Positions 33,765-43,332 are shown, numbered from the stretch's first letter. The stretch is DNA of 64,000 nt from Anaerolineales bacterium (GCA_030583925.1 CP129482.1:1426001-1490000), one strand, 5' to 3'. The notes: generated by a model not told the origin, from the letters alone. A program made the numbers and translations.

Positions 33765-34173
33765 AAGGGTTGTCAGGCAGCCTCCTGCGTTGTTGTACGT
33801 ACAGTATTATGTTGCAGGAGGACTGAAAAAGTAACAGGGAAATTTTAAAGGAAAATCCGTGTTTCTCGGCATGAAGCGGCGTTCGGGGCAGGGCTTTCTC
33901 ATTTTCACAAGAAATTCAACGCGAATGCCGCGAATTCGATTAAACGTGAATGATCTTCGTTTCTTGATAAATACCGAAATAACACGCTCAAAGCCCTTTT
34001 TTATCTGGGTTCACCTGTGGCGAATTTCGATTCGCAAAACGTTCTCTGAGAAAATTTACCCATTCGCGTTATTCGCGACCCAAATCGGCTCATTGTAGGT
34101 CATGCCCGTTGATGTAACCAATTCAAGCGGGTCGAGCGTTTACGTGGACGTCAATTCGGGCTAAGATTGCTTC
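33765..34173. other. Gene-poor divergent region
   Basis: 409 nt between ECF sigma (minus) and the DUF4380-like gene (plus). Apart from the 8-bp inverted repeat near the sigma gene, it contains scattered words of the 'attcgcgt/attcgcga' and 'aatccgtgtt' type (33855-34085) with no open frame that looks coding. TAAGAT at 34162-34167 is 6 nt before the next ATG. Confidence 0.5.
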
Positions 34174-35067
34174 ATGCAATACGGCAATTTTCATGGACTG
34201 AAGACTGTGGTGTTGGAAAATAGATTCTTCCGCATCGAGTTTCTCGCCGAGGCGGGACCGCGCATCGTGCGGCTGATCCCACAATTGACAGGCGAAAACC
34301 TGTTCGCCGAAACGCCGCAGTTCAGCGTGCGCGCTCCGTTGGGAGAATTCCATTATTATGGCGGGCATCGCTTATGGATCGCGCCCGAAAACCTGCGGAC
34401 GACGTATATCCCTGATGATAACGGCGTCTCAGTGAGCGAGGCGACCGGCGGTTATCGGATCATTGGCGCAGTCGAGCCGGGCACAGGGTTGCGAAAAACA
34501 ATCACTCTACAGGTCAGTTCGGAGCAGCCGTTCATCCGCGTAAAGCATCGCATCGAGAATTTTGGCGATGCGGCTGTTAAACTTTCTTCATGGGCGATCA
34601 CCATGCTGAGACCGCAAGGCATTGCCATTCTTCCTCAACAGGTAGGCAACGTAGACGATGATGGGTTGCGTCCGAACCGCCGCTTCGCTTTGTGGTCTTA
34701 TTCGCGCTGGGATGATGCGCGCGTCAACCTCAAGGATGAATTTACCACGATAATAGCCGATGCGACCTCGAGCCCGTTCAAGCTGGGTTATTTCAATCCG
34801 CACGGTTGGCTTGGATACATCTACGATGACGTGATGTTCGTCAAACGTTTCGGCGTGCGCCGCGACGAAGAATACCCGGACTTTGGAAGCAACAGCGAAA
34901 TTTACGTGAACGCGCGCTCACTCGAACTCGAGACGCTCGGTCCGCTGGTGGAGTTGGCTCCCAAACTCGACGTGATCCACACTGAGACGTGGGAAGTACA
35001 CAACGTCAACAGTTTGCCAAAAGAATTATTGGGCGGAAGAACAATGGCTTCAATTTTGAGCGGATGA
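34174..35067 (+). CDS. DUF4380-like, mutarotase-fold protein
   Basis: 297 aa, all-beta by pattern. LENRFFRIEFLAEAGPRIVRLIP and GGHRLWIAPENLRTTY match DUF4380/aldose-epimerase-like proteins, which probably bind a sugar; no catalytic pair is certain. The end ELETLGPLVELAPKLDVIHTETWEVH is typical for the group. The ATG is 6 nt after TAAGAT with no Shine-Dalgarno, suggesting a leaderless message. The next gene follows after 80 nt. Confidence 0.7.
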   Translation: MQYGNFHGLKTVVLENRFFRIEFLAEAGPRIVRLIPQLTGENLFAETPQFSVRAPLGEFHYYGGHRLWIAPENLRTTYIPDDNGVSVSEATGGYRIIGAVEPGTGLRKTITLQVSSEQPFIRVKHRIENFGDAAVKLSSWAITMLRPQGIAILPQQVGNVDDDGLRPNRRFALWSYSRWDDARVNLKDEFTTIIADATSSPFKLGYFNPHGWLGYIYDDVMFVKRFGVRRDEEYPDFGSNSEIYVNARSLELETLGPLVELAPKLDVIHTETWEVHNVNSLPKELLGGRTMASILSG

Positions 35068-35147
35068 AATTATGCGGGTGAAAGTGCCTGACTGATGCCC
35101 GACAAGATAATACGCGTGTGATAAACGAAATTTCAAAGGAGTTGCCT

Positions 35148-35822
35148 GTGAAGATCATCGTCATTATTTCTGCCATCGCTGAATGGATGGGCGTCAAACC
35201 GTTGTTCCCTGAATCGAAAATTGAAACCTTTCCTTTCGGCGAATGTTTCACCGCGCGCCTCGCCGGTCGAGAGATTCAATTTTTTCACAGCGGCTGGGGC
35301 AAGATCACTTCTGCCGCGACCATGCAATACCTCATTGACCATCACAAGCCCGATCTCATCGTCAACCTCGGCACTTGCGGCGGATTCGAAGGCGTGGTCG
35401 AACAAGGCGACCTGCTTCTCGTCGAGCAGACGATCGTGTACGACATCGTGGAGTTAATGGGCGACCTCGACATTTCGACGTACTACGCTTCATCCCTCGA
35501 TTTGGGCTGGCTCGCTAACCCTCTGCCTCATCCCGCCCGACGCGCCCTCGTCGCCTCCGCCGACAGCGACCTGCCGCCGGAAAAGATTCCGCTCCTCAAA
35601 GCGAAAGGCGCCGTCGCCGCGGATTGGGAGTCCGCCGCGCTGGCATGGGTGGCGGGCAAAAATAACGCGCGGCTGTTGATCCTGCGCGCAGTGAGCGATA
35701 TCGTTAATGAAAAAGAAGGCGAAGCGTACGATAATATCGAAATTTTCAACGAACGCGCGAAGGAGATTATGAAGATCCTGGTCGCGCAACTCCCCGATTG
35801 GTTGAACGCGGTGAACTTATAG
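35148..35822 (+). CDS. MTA/SAH nucleosidase-like phosphorylase superfamily protein
   Basis: 224 aa. NLGTCGGFEGVVEQGDLLLVEQTIVYD is the phosphate/ribose-site region of the PNP/MTAN superfamily; ADWESAALAWVA carries the substrate-binding Glu and RAVSDI the catalytic Asp of nucleosidases. Expected to cleave a purine nucleoside; methylthioadenosine or futalosine are candidates. GTG 35148 is chosen because AAAGGAG lies 6 nt ahead; an earlier GTG at 35118 has no site. The end overlaps the facing GNAT gene by 6 nt. Confidence 0.82.
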   Translation: MKIIVIISAIAEWMGVKPLFPESKIETFPFGECFTARLAGREIQFFHSGWGKITSAATMQYLIDHHKPDLIVNLGTCGGFEGVVEQGDLLLVEQTIVYDIVELMGDLDISTYYASSLDLGWLANPLPHPARRALVASADSDLPPEKIPLLKAKGAVAADWESAALAWVAGKNNARLLILRAVSDIVNEKEGEAYDNIEIFNERAKEIMKILVAQLPDWLNAVNL

Positions 35823-36323
35823 ATCCATTTCCATCAATACATCCTCGTCAGCGCTTGCGTCCGGAATTGGAACTACATGGAAGCCAATTCGTTTATAAAA
35901 CTCGACGGCGCGTTTCTGGTACACGCTGTCGGTTTCTAATCGAATGCGGCGATAGCCTGCGCTTCTGGCAAACGCAAGCAGTTCTTGGATCATTCGATAG
36001 CCCAAGCCTTTGCCTTGATATTCCCGCAAAAGCCATAACCGTTTAAGTTCGCAAATATCGTCCGCATGGCGGCGGATCGCGCCTGTGCCAACGATCTCCT
36101 CGTCCTTCGTCATCACGAAGAATATACCGTCGTTCTCGAAATAACTCTTTTGAATATCGTCCATGTCGCTGAGTTCGCCGCGTTCCTCGTGACGCGCGAT
36201 GGATTCCTCCAGCGGCAGAGGGTCGTTGAACACTCCTTGCGCCACGCGATAGATCAACCGCTTGGCGGCGAACCATTCGTCCCGTTCAATGAGGCGAATC
36301 TGGATCGGGGATTGATTTTCCAC
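35817..36323 (-). CDS. GNAT family N-acetyltransferase
   Basis: 168 aa. The acetyl-CoA loop LKRLWLLREYQGKGLGYRMI (R/Q-x-x-G-x-G) and the closing YQKRAVEFYKRIGFHVVP are diagnostic. The substrate is unknown. The frame is open upstream, but GTG 36323 gives the expected N terminus and lies 6 nt after a TATAAT on the minus strand, so a leaderless GTG start is likely. Divergent from the MFS gene at 36346 and sharing its -10 box. Confidence 0.8.
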   Translation of the reverse strand: MENQSPIQIRLIERDEWFAAKRLIYRVAQGVFNDPLPLEESIARHEERGELSDMDDIQKSYFENDGIFFVMTKDEEIVGTGAIRRHADDICELKRLWLLREYQGKGLGYRMIQELLAFARSAGYRRIRLETDSVYQKRAVEFYKRIGFHVVPIPDASADEDVLMEMDL

Positions 36324-36329
36324 AGGCGC

Positions 36330-36337
36330 ATTATAAT
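36330..36337. promoter_or_regulatory. Palindromic -10 box shared by two divergent leaderless genes
   Basis: attataat reads TATAAT on both strands. On the plus strand it ends 8 nt before ATG 36346; on the minus strand it ends 6 nt before GTG 36323. Neither gene has a Shine-Dalgarno. -35 elements are weak on both sides. Confidence 0.55.
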
Positions 36338-36345
36338 TCCCGCTG

Positions 36346-37572
36346 ATGACTCCCAAAACCGAGAAAGAAATCCAAATCCAAAAGCGAAATTTTCGCAATG
36401 TGCAGATTGATGGCGCCGGCGTCAGCATTTCGAATGTCGCCGCGCCGTTCTTGCCTGTATTCCTTACGCGCCTCGGCGCGTCGAACTTTCAAGTAGGTTT
36501 GCTCACTTCTATGCCGGGCGTCACCGGGTTTTTGCTGGCGATCTTCGTGGGGCGATTTTTGCAGGCGAGGAAGAATATCGTTCCGTGGTACAGCCTTTCG
36601 CGCCTGTTGGTGATCCTGTGTTTCGCTTTCACAGGTGTTCTCACGTTGCTCATCCCCTCGCAATTCACGATTATTGCCACACTGCTCATTTGGGCATTTG
36701 CTACCCTTCCTCAAACCGCCTTGGCGGTCGCGTTTTCTGTGGTGATGAACGCCGTCGCGGGACCCGAGGGACGGTACGCCTTGCTCAGCCGCCGTTGGAC
36801 CGTCTTCGGCTTGACCGGTGTGATCGGTACATTTGTTGTCACGCGCGTGATTGACCTGATCGCTTTTCCAACAAATTACGCGATCATGTTTTTGGTCTTG
36901 TCCCTCGGCGGTTTCTTGAGTTTCTATTTTTCCCGGCAAATTCAAGTGCCGGATCAAGCGCCGCCTGCTACAGTTCAAAAAAAAGTTTCGTGGCGTGAAA
37001 GTCTGCGCAACGACCTAGCCTTGCTCAAAAAATATCCGACGTTCGTTTCTTTCGCGTGGAAGCGTTTTGTTTATTATTCGGCGCTCGTGCTGGGGTTGCC
37101 GATCATGCCTTTGTATCTGGTGCGCAATGTGGGCGCAACCGACGGCGACATTGGCGCGGTCTCGATGGCGATGACGCTGGTGATGTTGGTTGGTTATTTT
37201 GTTTGGCCCCGCGTTTCGATGCGTCGCGGCGGCAGGTTTGTGCTGTTGGCAACAACGTTCGGAATGATGCTTTACCCAGCATTGGCCGCCTCGACAATTC
37301 AGATCGAATGGATCATCTTCTTTGCCGGTCTCGCTGGTTTCTTCCAAGGCGGGCTCGATCTGGTCTTTTTTGATGAGTTGATGAAGGTAGTTCCGGTTGA
37401 ATACAGCGCGACGTTTGTGGCGCTGGCGCAGTCCATGCAGTATCTTTCCACGATCTTTGCGCCGCTATTGGGAACTTGGATTGCCGGCTTTATCGGTCTC
37501 GACGGCGCGCTATGGTTTTGCGCGGGATTGCGGCTGCTGGGCTTCTTGTTGTTTTTGAAAAAAGATGCGTAA
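36346..37572 (+). CDS. MFS transporter
   Basis: 408 aa with about twelve hydrophobic segments. Short polar N terminus (MTPKTEKEIQIQKRNFRNVQ), then VAAPFLPVFLTRLGASNFQVGLLTSM. A central polar loop (QVPDQAPPATVQKKVSWRES) separates the halves. The typical DRxGRR loop is replaced by VGRFLQARKN, so it belongs to a divergent MFS group; the substrate is unknown. Confidence 0.83.
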   Translation: MTPKTEKEIQIQKRNFRNVQIDGAGVSISNVAAPFLPVFLTRLGASNFQVGLLTSMPGVTGFLLAIFVGRFLQARKNIVPWYSLSRLLVILCFAFTGVLTLLIPSQFTIIATLLIWAFATLPQTALAVAFSVVMNAVAGPEGRYALLSRRWTVFGLTGVIGTFVVTRVIDLIAFPTNYAIMFLVLSLGGFLSFYFSRQIQVPDQAPPATVQKKVSWRESLRNDLALLKKYPTFVSFAWKRFVYYSALVLGLPIMPLYLVRNVGATDGDIGAVSMAMTLVMLVGYFVWPRVSMRRGGRFVLLATTFGMMLYPALAASTIQIEWIIFFAGLAGFFQGGLDLVFFDELMKVVPVEYSATFVALAQSMQYLSTIFAPLLGTWIAGFIGLDGALWFCAGLRLLGFLLFLKKDA

Positions 37573-37588
37573 TATCGGCAGCGCCCAA

Positions 37589-38068
37589 TCAAGGCGTGGA
37601 GGTGGGTGACACGGTTGCGCCGAGCAGGCGCGCCAGTTCGAGCGTGTATTGATCGTGCGATTCTTGTGCCTTCGCCATGCCGGCATTGAGCGTGGCGTTA
37701 TCCGCGCCGCCGACAAAAGCGATCAGCGTATCAATGACCGCGTTCATGTGAGTGAGTTGATACGATTTGAGGGCGGTAAGGCATGTTGGCGGCGTTGTAT
37801 CTTCTGCCGCGCGTCGAATCCTTTGCAGATTTGTGATTACAACGCTAAGTTGTTCTCTGGGCAAGTTCGCTGCCAACGCGGAAGCGTCGTCGAATTCACG
37901 CTGTAGATTGTTAATCGGTTTGACAGATTCGCCTAAGGCGAACCCGATGCACGGATCTGGAGTGAACGTGATAGGCTCTTCCACGGTGGCGGTAAGGGTG
38001 GGGCTATTTCCACATGCGCTGAGGATCAAGGTCAAACCGACCAAAGTTAGCGCCAAAAATTTATTCAT
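37589..38068 (-). CDS. Small secreted lipoprotein
   Basis: 159 aa. Lipoprotein signal with lipobox LILSAC (Cys19), a Thr-rich spacer, then a helical domain with two cysteines (DPCIGFALGES, TPPTCLTAL) that may form a disulfide, and a tail rich in Thr/Pro/Ser. No family recognised. It lies downstream of the HYR-repeat gene but separated by a hairpin. Confidence 0.75.
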   Translation of the reverse strand: MNKFLALTLVGLTLILSACGNSPTLTATVEEPITFTPDPCIGFALGESVKPINNLQREFDDASALAANLPREQLSVVITNLQRIRRAAEDTTPPTCLTALKSYQLTHMNAVIDTLIAFVGGADNATLNAGMAKAQESHDQYTLELARLLGATVSPTSTP

Positions 38069-38089
38069 TTGACCTCCAAGTTAAATAAT

Positions 38090-38119
38090 TCGAGGGACGG
38101 CAGATGCCATCCCTCGAAG
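38090..38119 (-). terminator. Hairpin after the HYR-repeat gene
   Basis: Arms ttcgaggga (38090-38098) and tccctcgaa (38111-38119), with a T-rich stretch on the minus-strand side. Probable terminator of the HYR gene. Confidence 0.6.
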
Positions 38120-38143
38120 GATGCGTACATGCCTTGCTCTATT

Positions 38144-41100
38144 TTACTTCTTCACAAGGACAAAGATGCCGGTCAGATCGGTAGTCAGCACGTTCTGGAA
38201 ACTGCTGTTTGACGAGCTCATCTTGTAAAGTTCGACCGCGGCATTTTTTGAAAGGATGTTGAACAGGTCGCCGGCGTTCATCGGTTGGGTAATTTCAACC
38301 CATTGACCGTTGTTCCAGTACATCACCGCATACGCGGATCCGTCTGGGAGGGGGAAATCTATTTCGACACCGGATGTTTTTGGCAGAGACGTTAACGCCT
38401 GTCCGCCGGCGAGGATTTGAATATCTAATCCTTGCACAAAGGTAAAGCCGTTGGGGAGCGCGCTGGGCAACGCATTCGCGCTGACTTCGTTGATAACTGC
38501 CTGGAGGTCGCATAGATTATGGAACTTTACGGTCGTACCGAACGCATTGACGATCATGTTGCAAGCCAAGTCAATCACTTCGCCGCCGGTGACTAGGATG
38601 TGTGCGCCCCCGAAACCGGTCAGACCGGGTTTTGGCGGATTGAAATTGATATGCACATTGAATGTGATCGAAGATGTGTTGCCGTGACTGTCGCTCGCGG
38701 TGCAGGTGACGGTTGTGTTGCCGGGCGCAAATAGGCTCCCTGATACCGGTGAACAGACAGCAACGCCGGCGCCATCCACGATGTCGCTTGTTGACGGAGA
38801 TGTGTAGAAAGCCTGCGCGCCTAATTCACTTAGCGTGTGAACCAACATATCAGCCATCGGCGAGATGACTGGTGGGGTGGTGTCTTGAACAGTGACTGTA
38901 AAACTTCCATTGGCGGTGTTGCCGTTCGTGTCGGTTGAAGAACAGTTAACGGTCGTTGTTGTGATTGGGAAGGTACTGCCGGAGGGCGGGACACATGTCA
39001 CTGGAAGCGCGCCATCTACAATGTCCGAAGCGGAAGCGGAGAAAGTGGCAACCGCGCCCGAGGGACCCGTCGCTTCCAACGTCATGTTAGCAGGCAGAGT
39101 GAGGGTTGGCGGCGTTGTATCTTGAACAGTGACTGTGAAACTTCCGTTGGCGGTGTTGCCGCTCGTGTCAGTGGAAGAACAGTTGACAGTTGTTGTCGTG
39201 ATGGGGAAGGTACTGCCTGATGGCGGCACACACGTCACTGGGCGCGCGCCGTCTACAATGTCCGAAGCAGAAGCGGAGAAGGTGGCAACCGCGCCCGAGG
39301 GACCCGTCGCTTCCAAAGTCATGTTGGCGGGCAGAGTCAGAGTCGGCGCCGTTGTATCTTGCACGGTCACATTGAATGTGTCTGATGTGGAATTATTGTA
39401 ATCGTCGGTGGCGGTGCATGTGACTGTGGTGGTTGTGATCGGGAATGTACTTCCAGATGGCGGCGCGCATACAACGGTCACTGTGAGGTCAACAATGTCT
39501 GTGGCGGTGGCGGTAAAGGTGGCAACCGCGCCAGATGGACCCGTTGCCTCCAAAGTCATATCTGCAGGGACGGTCAAGGTTGGCGCTGTTGTATCTTGCA
39601 CAGTGACAGTGAAACTTCCGTTGGTTGTGTTGCCGCGCGTGTCTGACGCCGAACAATTAACGGTTGTGGTTGTGATCGGAAAGGTACTGCCGGATGCTGG
39701 CACACAGGTTACGGGACGTGCGCCGTCAACAATATCGTTGGCGGTGGGCGAGAAAGTGGCGACTGCACCGCTAGGCGAGGTGGCTTCCAGAGTCATGTTC
39801 GCCGGTAAGTTCAGCGCAGGACCCGTTGTATCTTGCACGGTAACGGTGAAGCTTCCGTTTGCTGTGTTGCCGTTTGCGTCAGATGCGGAACAGTTGACTG
39901 TGGTGGTAGCGATCGGGAAAGTACTGCCCGAGGCTGGGTTGCAGGTCACAGGGAGGTTTCCGTTCACATTGTCGGTGGCTGTTGCGGTAAATGTTGCAAC
40001 CGCGCCCGAAGGTCCAGTTGCTTCAAGCGTCATGTTCGCTGGCAATGATAAAACCGGCGGAACCGCGTCGTTGGTGCATCCCAAGTTATTGCCTGTACAG
40101 GAATTCATTGGGGTTGTTACATTTAGCGTGCCGTTGAAAACGCTGACTCCGTATGCCGCATTGTTATTGAAAGTTCCGCCGCTGATGTTGACTAAGGTAG
40201 CGCCGGTCCCGTTTACATTTACGCCTGAGCCAAAGATGAGCGTCCCGTTGTCGTTTGCGGTGACGTTGTTCAAGTTAACCGTGTTCGCGTTGTTGACCTG
40301 AATCCCGCTAAGATTGTTGTTATTCGTCGTTACGTTAGTGAGAGTCGCTGTGGCGGCGTTGATCTCGATGCCGTTCAGATCGTTATTGTTGGAGGTTACA
40401 TTTGTAAGCGTAACGGTAGACGCGGGAGCGTCGAGCGTAGCGCCGTTAAAATTTTCAAGAGCGTCAATACAAGTGAAAAAGAAAGGCGTACAGCCGCGCG
40501 CCTGGGCAAAAGTTGTATCAGAAATTGTGATCGAGCCGCTGTTGGTGCTTGCCGAGAAGCCGCGGTTGCGGTTGTTGCCTGAGTTATTACCGTCAAAACT
40601 GCTTCCGTTTTGAACCGTTATATCGCCGGATGTTGAATTGAGCGCCGCCGTGTAATTTCTGCCGGCTTGTTGAGCGACATCCACATTATTAAGCGTGATA
40701 TCGCCGCTCGTCGTATACACTGTTACCGCGTTAGAACTGCTTACGCCGCTAAAAGAAAAGTTGGTCAGGGTAACATTCCCGACCCATGGATTTCCATTTG
40801 TGCCGACGGTCAGTGTGTTGTTTCCAAAATTAGTTTGTCCAGTAAAAGTTGCCGCGCCGCCGTTTGAACCGTTCCATCCGCCTTGCAGGGTCAGGTTATA
40901 ACCCTTGAGCGCGTTGTAGTCTGCGGTGTCAATAGCGCTGCCGCCGCCTGGTATAAGCGCGAACGATCCGCCGGGGTTAGTGGTGAAATAAACGATGCCA
41001 TCCTGCTCATAACTGGAAATTGAAGAACCAGGATTACTGGCGTCCATATCGTTTATTAAAGCCTGGCCCGTCGCAAAATTAATTGTGCAACCTGCTCCGC

Positions 41101-41569
41101 CGGGCAACGTCGGTACGCCTGCAATAACCGGACACCACATCGGATCGGTTTCGAGAATAATATTCACTGCTTGTTGCGATGCGAGTGAGACAAGATTCCC
41201 GTTCTCATCGAGAACTACAATATCGGAATTCTCAGGTAGCGTTTGAAGGATGTCGAGCGCTTCCGCCTCTTCGCCATCGGGATTTTGCTCCGCGCTTGCG
41301 GGAGTTTCCTCGGTAGCGACAGGCGCGTCTGTCGCCGTTGGAGTTGATTCAACGGCGGGAGCCTGTGTCGGCGCTTCCGTCGCTGACGGAGTTTCTGCAA
41401 CCAAAACTGGCGGTTCAGTCGGCTCAACAGGAGGTTCTGTCGGTTCTTCCGTAGGAGGCGGGGTAGGGACGCCGTCATCCGCCAACGCGACGTTGACGTT
41501 CATCAAGTTAATAATGACAACTAAAATTAAGAAAACAGACCAGACGAAATGACGATTAATGCGTAACAT
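38144..41569 (-). CDS. Secreted beta-helix / HYR-repeat adhesin-like protein
   Basis: 1141 aa. Signal peptide/anchor at residues 9-31, a Pro/Thr/Glu-rich spacer (about 35-105), then a parallel beta-helix-like region rich in Asn/Thr (about 180-470: LTNVTSNNNDLNGIEI, LTNVTTNNNNLSGIQV), six HYR (Ig-like) repeats of about 79 aa (near 500-975, each with LPANMTLEATGPSGAVATF-type start and SGSTFPITTTTVNCS), and a C-terminal domain. Likely exported and surface-held or released; adhesion is the common role of HYR arrays. AAAGGAG precedes the ATG. Confidence 0.82.
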   Translation of the reverse strand: MLRINRHFVWSVFLILVVIINLMNVNVALADDGVPTPPPTEEPTEPPVEPTEPPVLVAETPSATEAPTQAPAVESTPTATDAPVATEETPASAEQNPDGEEAEALDILQTLPENSDIVVLDENGNLVSLASQQAVNIILETDPMWCPVIAGVPTLPGGAGCTINFATGQALINDMDASNPGSSISSYEQDGIVYFTTNPGGSFALIPGGGSAIDTADYNALKGYNLTLQGGWNGSNGGAATFTGQTNFGNNTLTVGTNGNPWVGNVTLTNFSFSGVSSSNAVTVYTTSGDITLNNVDVAQQAGRNYTAALNSTSGDITVQNGSSFDGNNSGNNRNRGFSASTNSGSITISDTTFAQARGCTPFFFTCIDALENFNGATLDAPASTVTLTNVTSNNNDLNGIEINAATATLTNVTTNNNNLSGIQVNNANTVNLNNVTANDNGTLIFGSGVNVNGTGATLVNISGGTFNNNAAYGVSVFNGTLNVTTPMNSCTGNNLGCTNDAVPPVLSLPANMTLEATGPSGAVATFTATATDNVNGNLPVTCNPASGSTFPIATTTVNCSASDANGNTANGSFTVTVQDTTGPALNLPANMTLEATSPSGAVATFSPTANDIVDGARPVTCVPASGSTFPITTTTVNCSASDTRGNTTNGSFTVTVQDTTAPTLTVPADMTLEATGPSGAVATFTATATDIVDLTVTVVCAPPSGSTFPITTTTVTCTATDDYNNSTSDTFNVTVQDTTAPTLTLPANMTLEATGPSGAVATFSASASDIVDGARPVTCVPPSGSTFPITTTTVNCSSTDTSGNTANGSFTVTVQDTTPPTLTLPANMTLEATGPSGAVATFSASASDIVDGALPVTCVPPSGSTFPITTTTVNCSSTDTNGNTANGSFTVTVQDTTPPVISPMADMLVHTLSELGAQAFYTSPSTSDIVDGAGVAVCSPVSGSLFAPGNTTVTCTASDSHGNTSSITFNVHINFNPPKPGLTGFGGAHILVTGGEVIDLACNMIVNAFGTTVKFHNLCDLQAVINEVSANALPSALPNGFTFVQGLDIQILAGGQALTSLPKTSGVEIDFPLPDGSAYAVMYWNNGQWVEITQPMNAGDLFNILSKNAAVELYKMSSSNSSFQNVLTTDLTGIFVLVKK
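38643..40060. repeat. Tandem 237-bp repeats coding HYR domains
   Basis: Six units of about 237 bp; the boundary phrase gttgtatcttg(c/a)ac-ag/gg-tgac recurs at about 38880, 39115, 39351, 39588 and 39825. Adjacent units at 38880-39350 are nearly identical, pointing to recent duplication or conversion. Confidence 0.85.
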
Positions 41570-41686
41570 GCTTCGTCTCCTTTACCTTTCATATTCAAAT
41601 AAGTTGCCCCCAAGACGACTGCTTTCAGTAATTGTTACATAATGAGGAGACTCAAAAAGTTACAAGCGCCAGCGGGAGATAAAAAT

Positions 41687-41724
41687 CGTCCACACAAAGA
41701 AGCGTATAGCCATTGTGTGGACGT
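41687..41724. repeat. Inverted repeat in the 294-nt gap before the HYR gene
   Basis: Arms cgtccacaca (41687-41696) and tgtgtggacg (41715-41724). A smaller hairpin tttcgcc-gga-ggcgaaa lies at 41822-41838. Otherwise nothing recognised in 41570-41863. Confidence 0.65.
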
Positions 41725-41863
41725 GAGGCAGATTCTTAATGGCGATTCGGTCCGTCTCGAAGAATAATCTGCTCAGTGATTGCTTACATGCAGAACGGAC
41801 AGCATCGAGGAGACGTCAGGTCTTTCGCCGGAGGCGAAAACGCCATTATGGGTGAGCGGCAAA

Positions 41864-42379
41864 CTAGAACGCTAAAAACCTCGCGATCGCCATGAAGATC
41901 ACAGAGAGAATCAACGAGTAAGCGGCGATGTTCGTTGCTGTGGCTTGTCGCTTTTGGAGCGACTGCAATCTGGCTAATTGTTCGGGGGATGGTTGTTTGC
42001 CCTGCATTTCCGCGCCGAGTTTCATGATACTGTGGATGCTGAATCCGATGATGTTTCCAAAAATTAAACCAATAAGCCCGAAGGTCGCGCCAATCCCAAA
42101 CCCGATCCCCGCGCCGGAGCGCATCCATACGGCGGAGGAGAATCCATCCGAATCGATCGCGTACAGAGAAAACCCGGCAAGGGCGGTTAGCCAGCTTGCA
42201 TTTGTCATCCGCTGGGTGAGTTTCAGTTCGCCCGCCATATGTGCGGCAAATTTTTGTCCCGCCTCGCCTGTGGCGCGGACAGCTGGCGCGATGAAGAACG
42301 CCATCATCAACACGCCTCCCACCCAGAACACGCCAGCGCCGATGTGAATGATTCGCAGTACTAGGTGAAGGTAATCCAT
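41864..42379 (-). CDS. Four-helix membrane protein, DUF2269/CopD-like
   Basis: 171 aa with four hydrophobic segments (about 5-30, 60-78, 88-113 and 148-170). It opens MDYLHLVLRIIHIGAGVFWV, with a His in the first helix as in CopD/DUF2269-type proteins that may bind heme or metal. ATG 42379 has GAGGAGATAAA upstream; the frame is open to 42454 without a site. Confidence 0.68.
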   Translation of the reverse strand: MDYLHLVLRIIHIGAGVFWVGGVLMMAFFIAPAVRATGEAGQKFAAHMAGELKLTQRMTNASWLTALAGFSLYAIDSDGFSSAVWMRSGAGIGFGIGATFGLIGLIFGNIIGFSIHSIMKLGAEMQGKQPSPEQLARLQSLQKRQATATNIAAYSLILSVIFMAIARFLAF

Positions 42380-42438
42380 TTTATCTCCTCGAGTTTTGGA
42401 AAGAAAACAGCGTAATAGATGGATGCGGCGTTTGGAAT

Positions 42439-43320
42439 TTATCCGCTTCGCCACAAATATCGGTTGATTCGATATTGGGTGGCGCGGAAGCCTATTCGTT
42501 CGTACACTTTGAAGCCCATCTCCGTCGAAAAGAGAACTGCATATTTGAACCCATCTCTATCGCGCGCTTCGATGAGCGGCTTGAGCGTGATCGCTGCGCC
42601 GATCCCCTGTCCTTGCGCGGAAGGGATCGTCGCGACCGCGTATACGCTGGCAACGCCGCCGCCGTTGAACAGCATGTTCGTGGCGACAGGCTCGCCGTTC
42701 AAATATCCTACGAACATCCGCTAAGGCGTTTTCCCAACGCCGATTTTCAAAGTAGCGTCAACCCACGCTTGCCCAGCCCATTCAGGAATTTGGTACGTTT
42801 CCACAAATACCTTTTTGAAATCATTTAGCTCGGTCTCGTTCTCGATTTCTTTGATGACAAAACCATTCGGCGTTTTGGCGAGAACCGACTCGTTCATTTT
42901 GTCTAACTCTGCGATCATGCAGGGCGATCCTTGCTCTGTGGAGAGGATGCCTTTTGCCAGCTCCTGTGTTTGTTCCGCCATCGAGATCATGCCGCGCTTT
43001 GCGAGCCGTGCATCCAAATCATGTGGCGATATCTTTCCGCCTGTCCACCAGAAGAAATACGGTGCGTTGCGTTCCTTGAACCAGGCGATTACCTCGTCAA
43101 TGACCGCGTCCGCTTCATTTTCGGACAGGCGAGTCTGCCACACGCCTTTGAACATGGGGTTCGTGGGAAACGTGAAATGTCGGGAGACTTTTTCATCTTC
43201 CACCAGTTGGCTGTCTGGGAGGTTGTTCGCCATCGCCCTGAAAAGATCGTATAGATTTTCGAAGACTGCCAAGCCAAGTTGATCATCGGTCGCGTTCGTG
43301 AGTATCGAATGAGTTTTCAA
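42439..43320 (-). pseudogene. GNAT acetyltransferase interrupted by an in-frame amber codon
   Basis: Two halves in the same frame: 43320-42724 (199 codons, ending VGKTP) and 42720-42439 (RMFVGYLNGEPVATNML...), separated only by TAG at 42721-42723. Homologous GNAT proteins typically carry Trp at this spot (TPW-x-x-YVGYL), so a single TGG to TAG change explains the break. The second half holds the acetyl-CoA loop ATIPSAQGQGIGAAI and GFKVYERIGFRATQ. It is a fresh nonsense mutation, a read-through case or an assembly error; no other damage is visible. Confidence 0.8.
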
Positions 43321-43332
43321 GGCAACTCCTTT

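Noticed and set aside
33855..34090. Small gene in the gap after the ECF sigma factor
   Set aside because: The short frames present have no ribosome binding site and are composed of repeated words; treated as non-coding.
39408..40301. Plus-strand open frame of 297 codons with apparent repeats opposite the HYR gene
   Set aside because: Its repeats only mirror the HYR units on the coding strand; no start signal and no family pattern.
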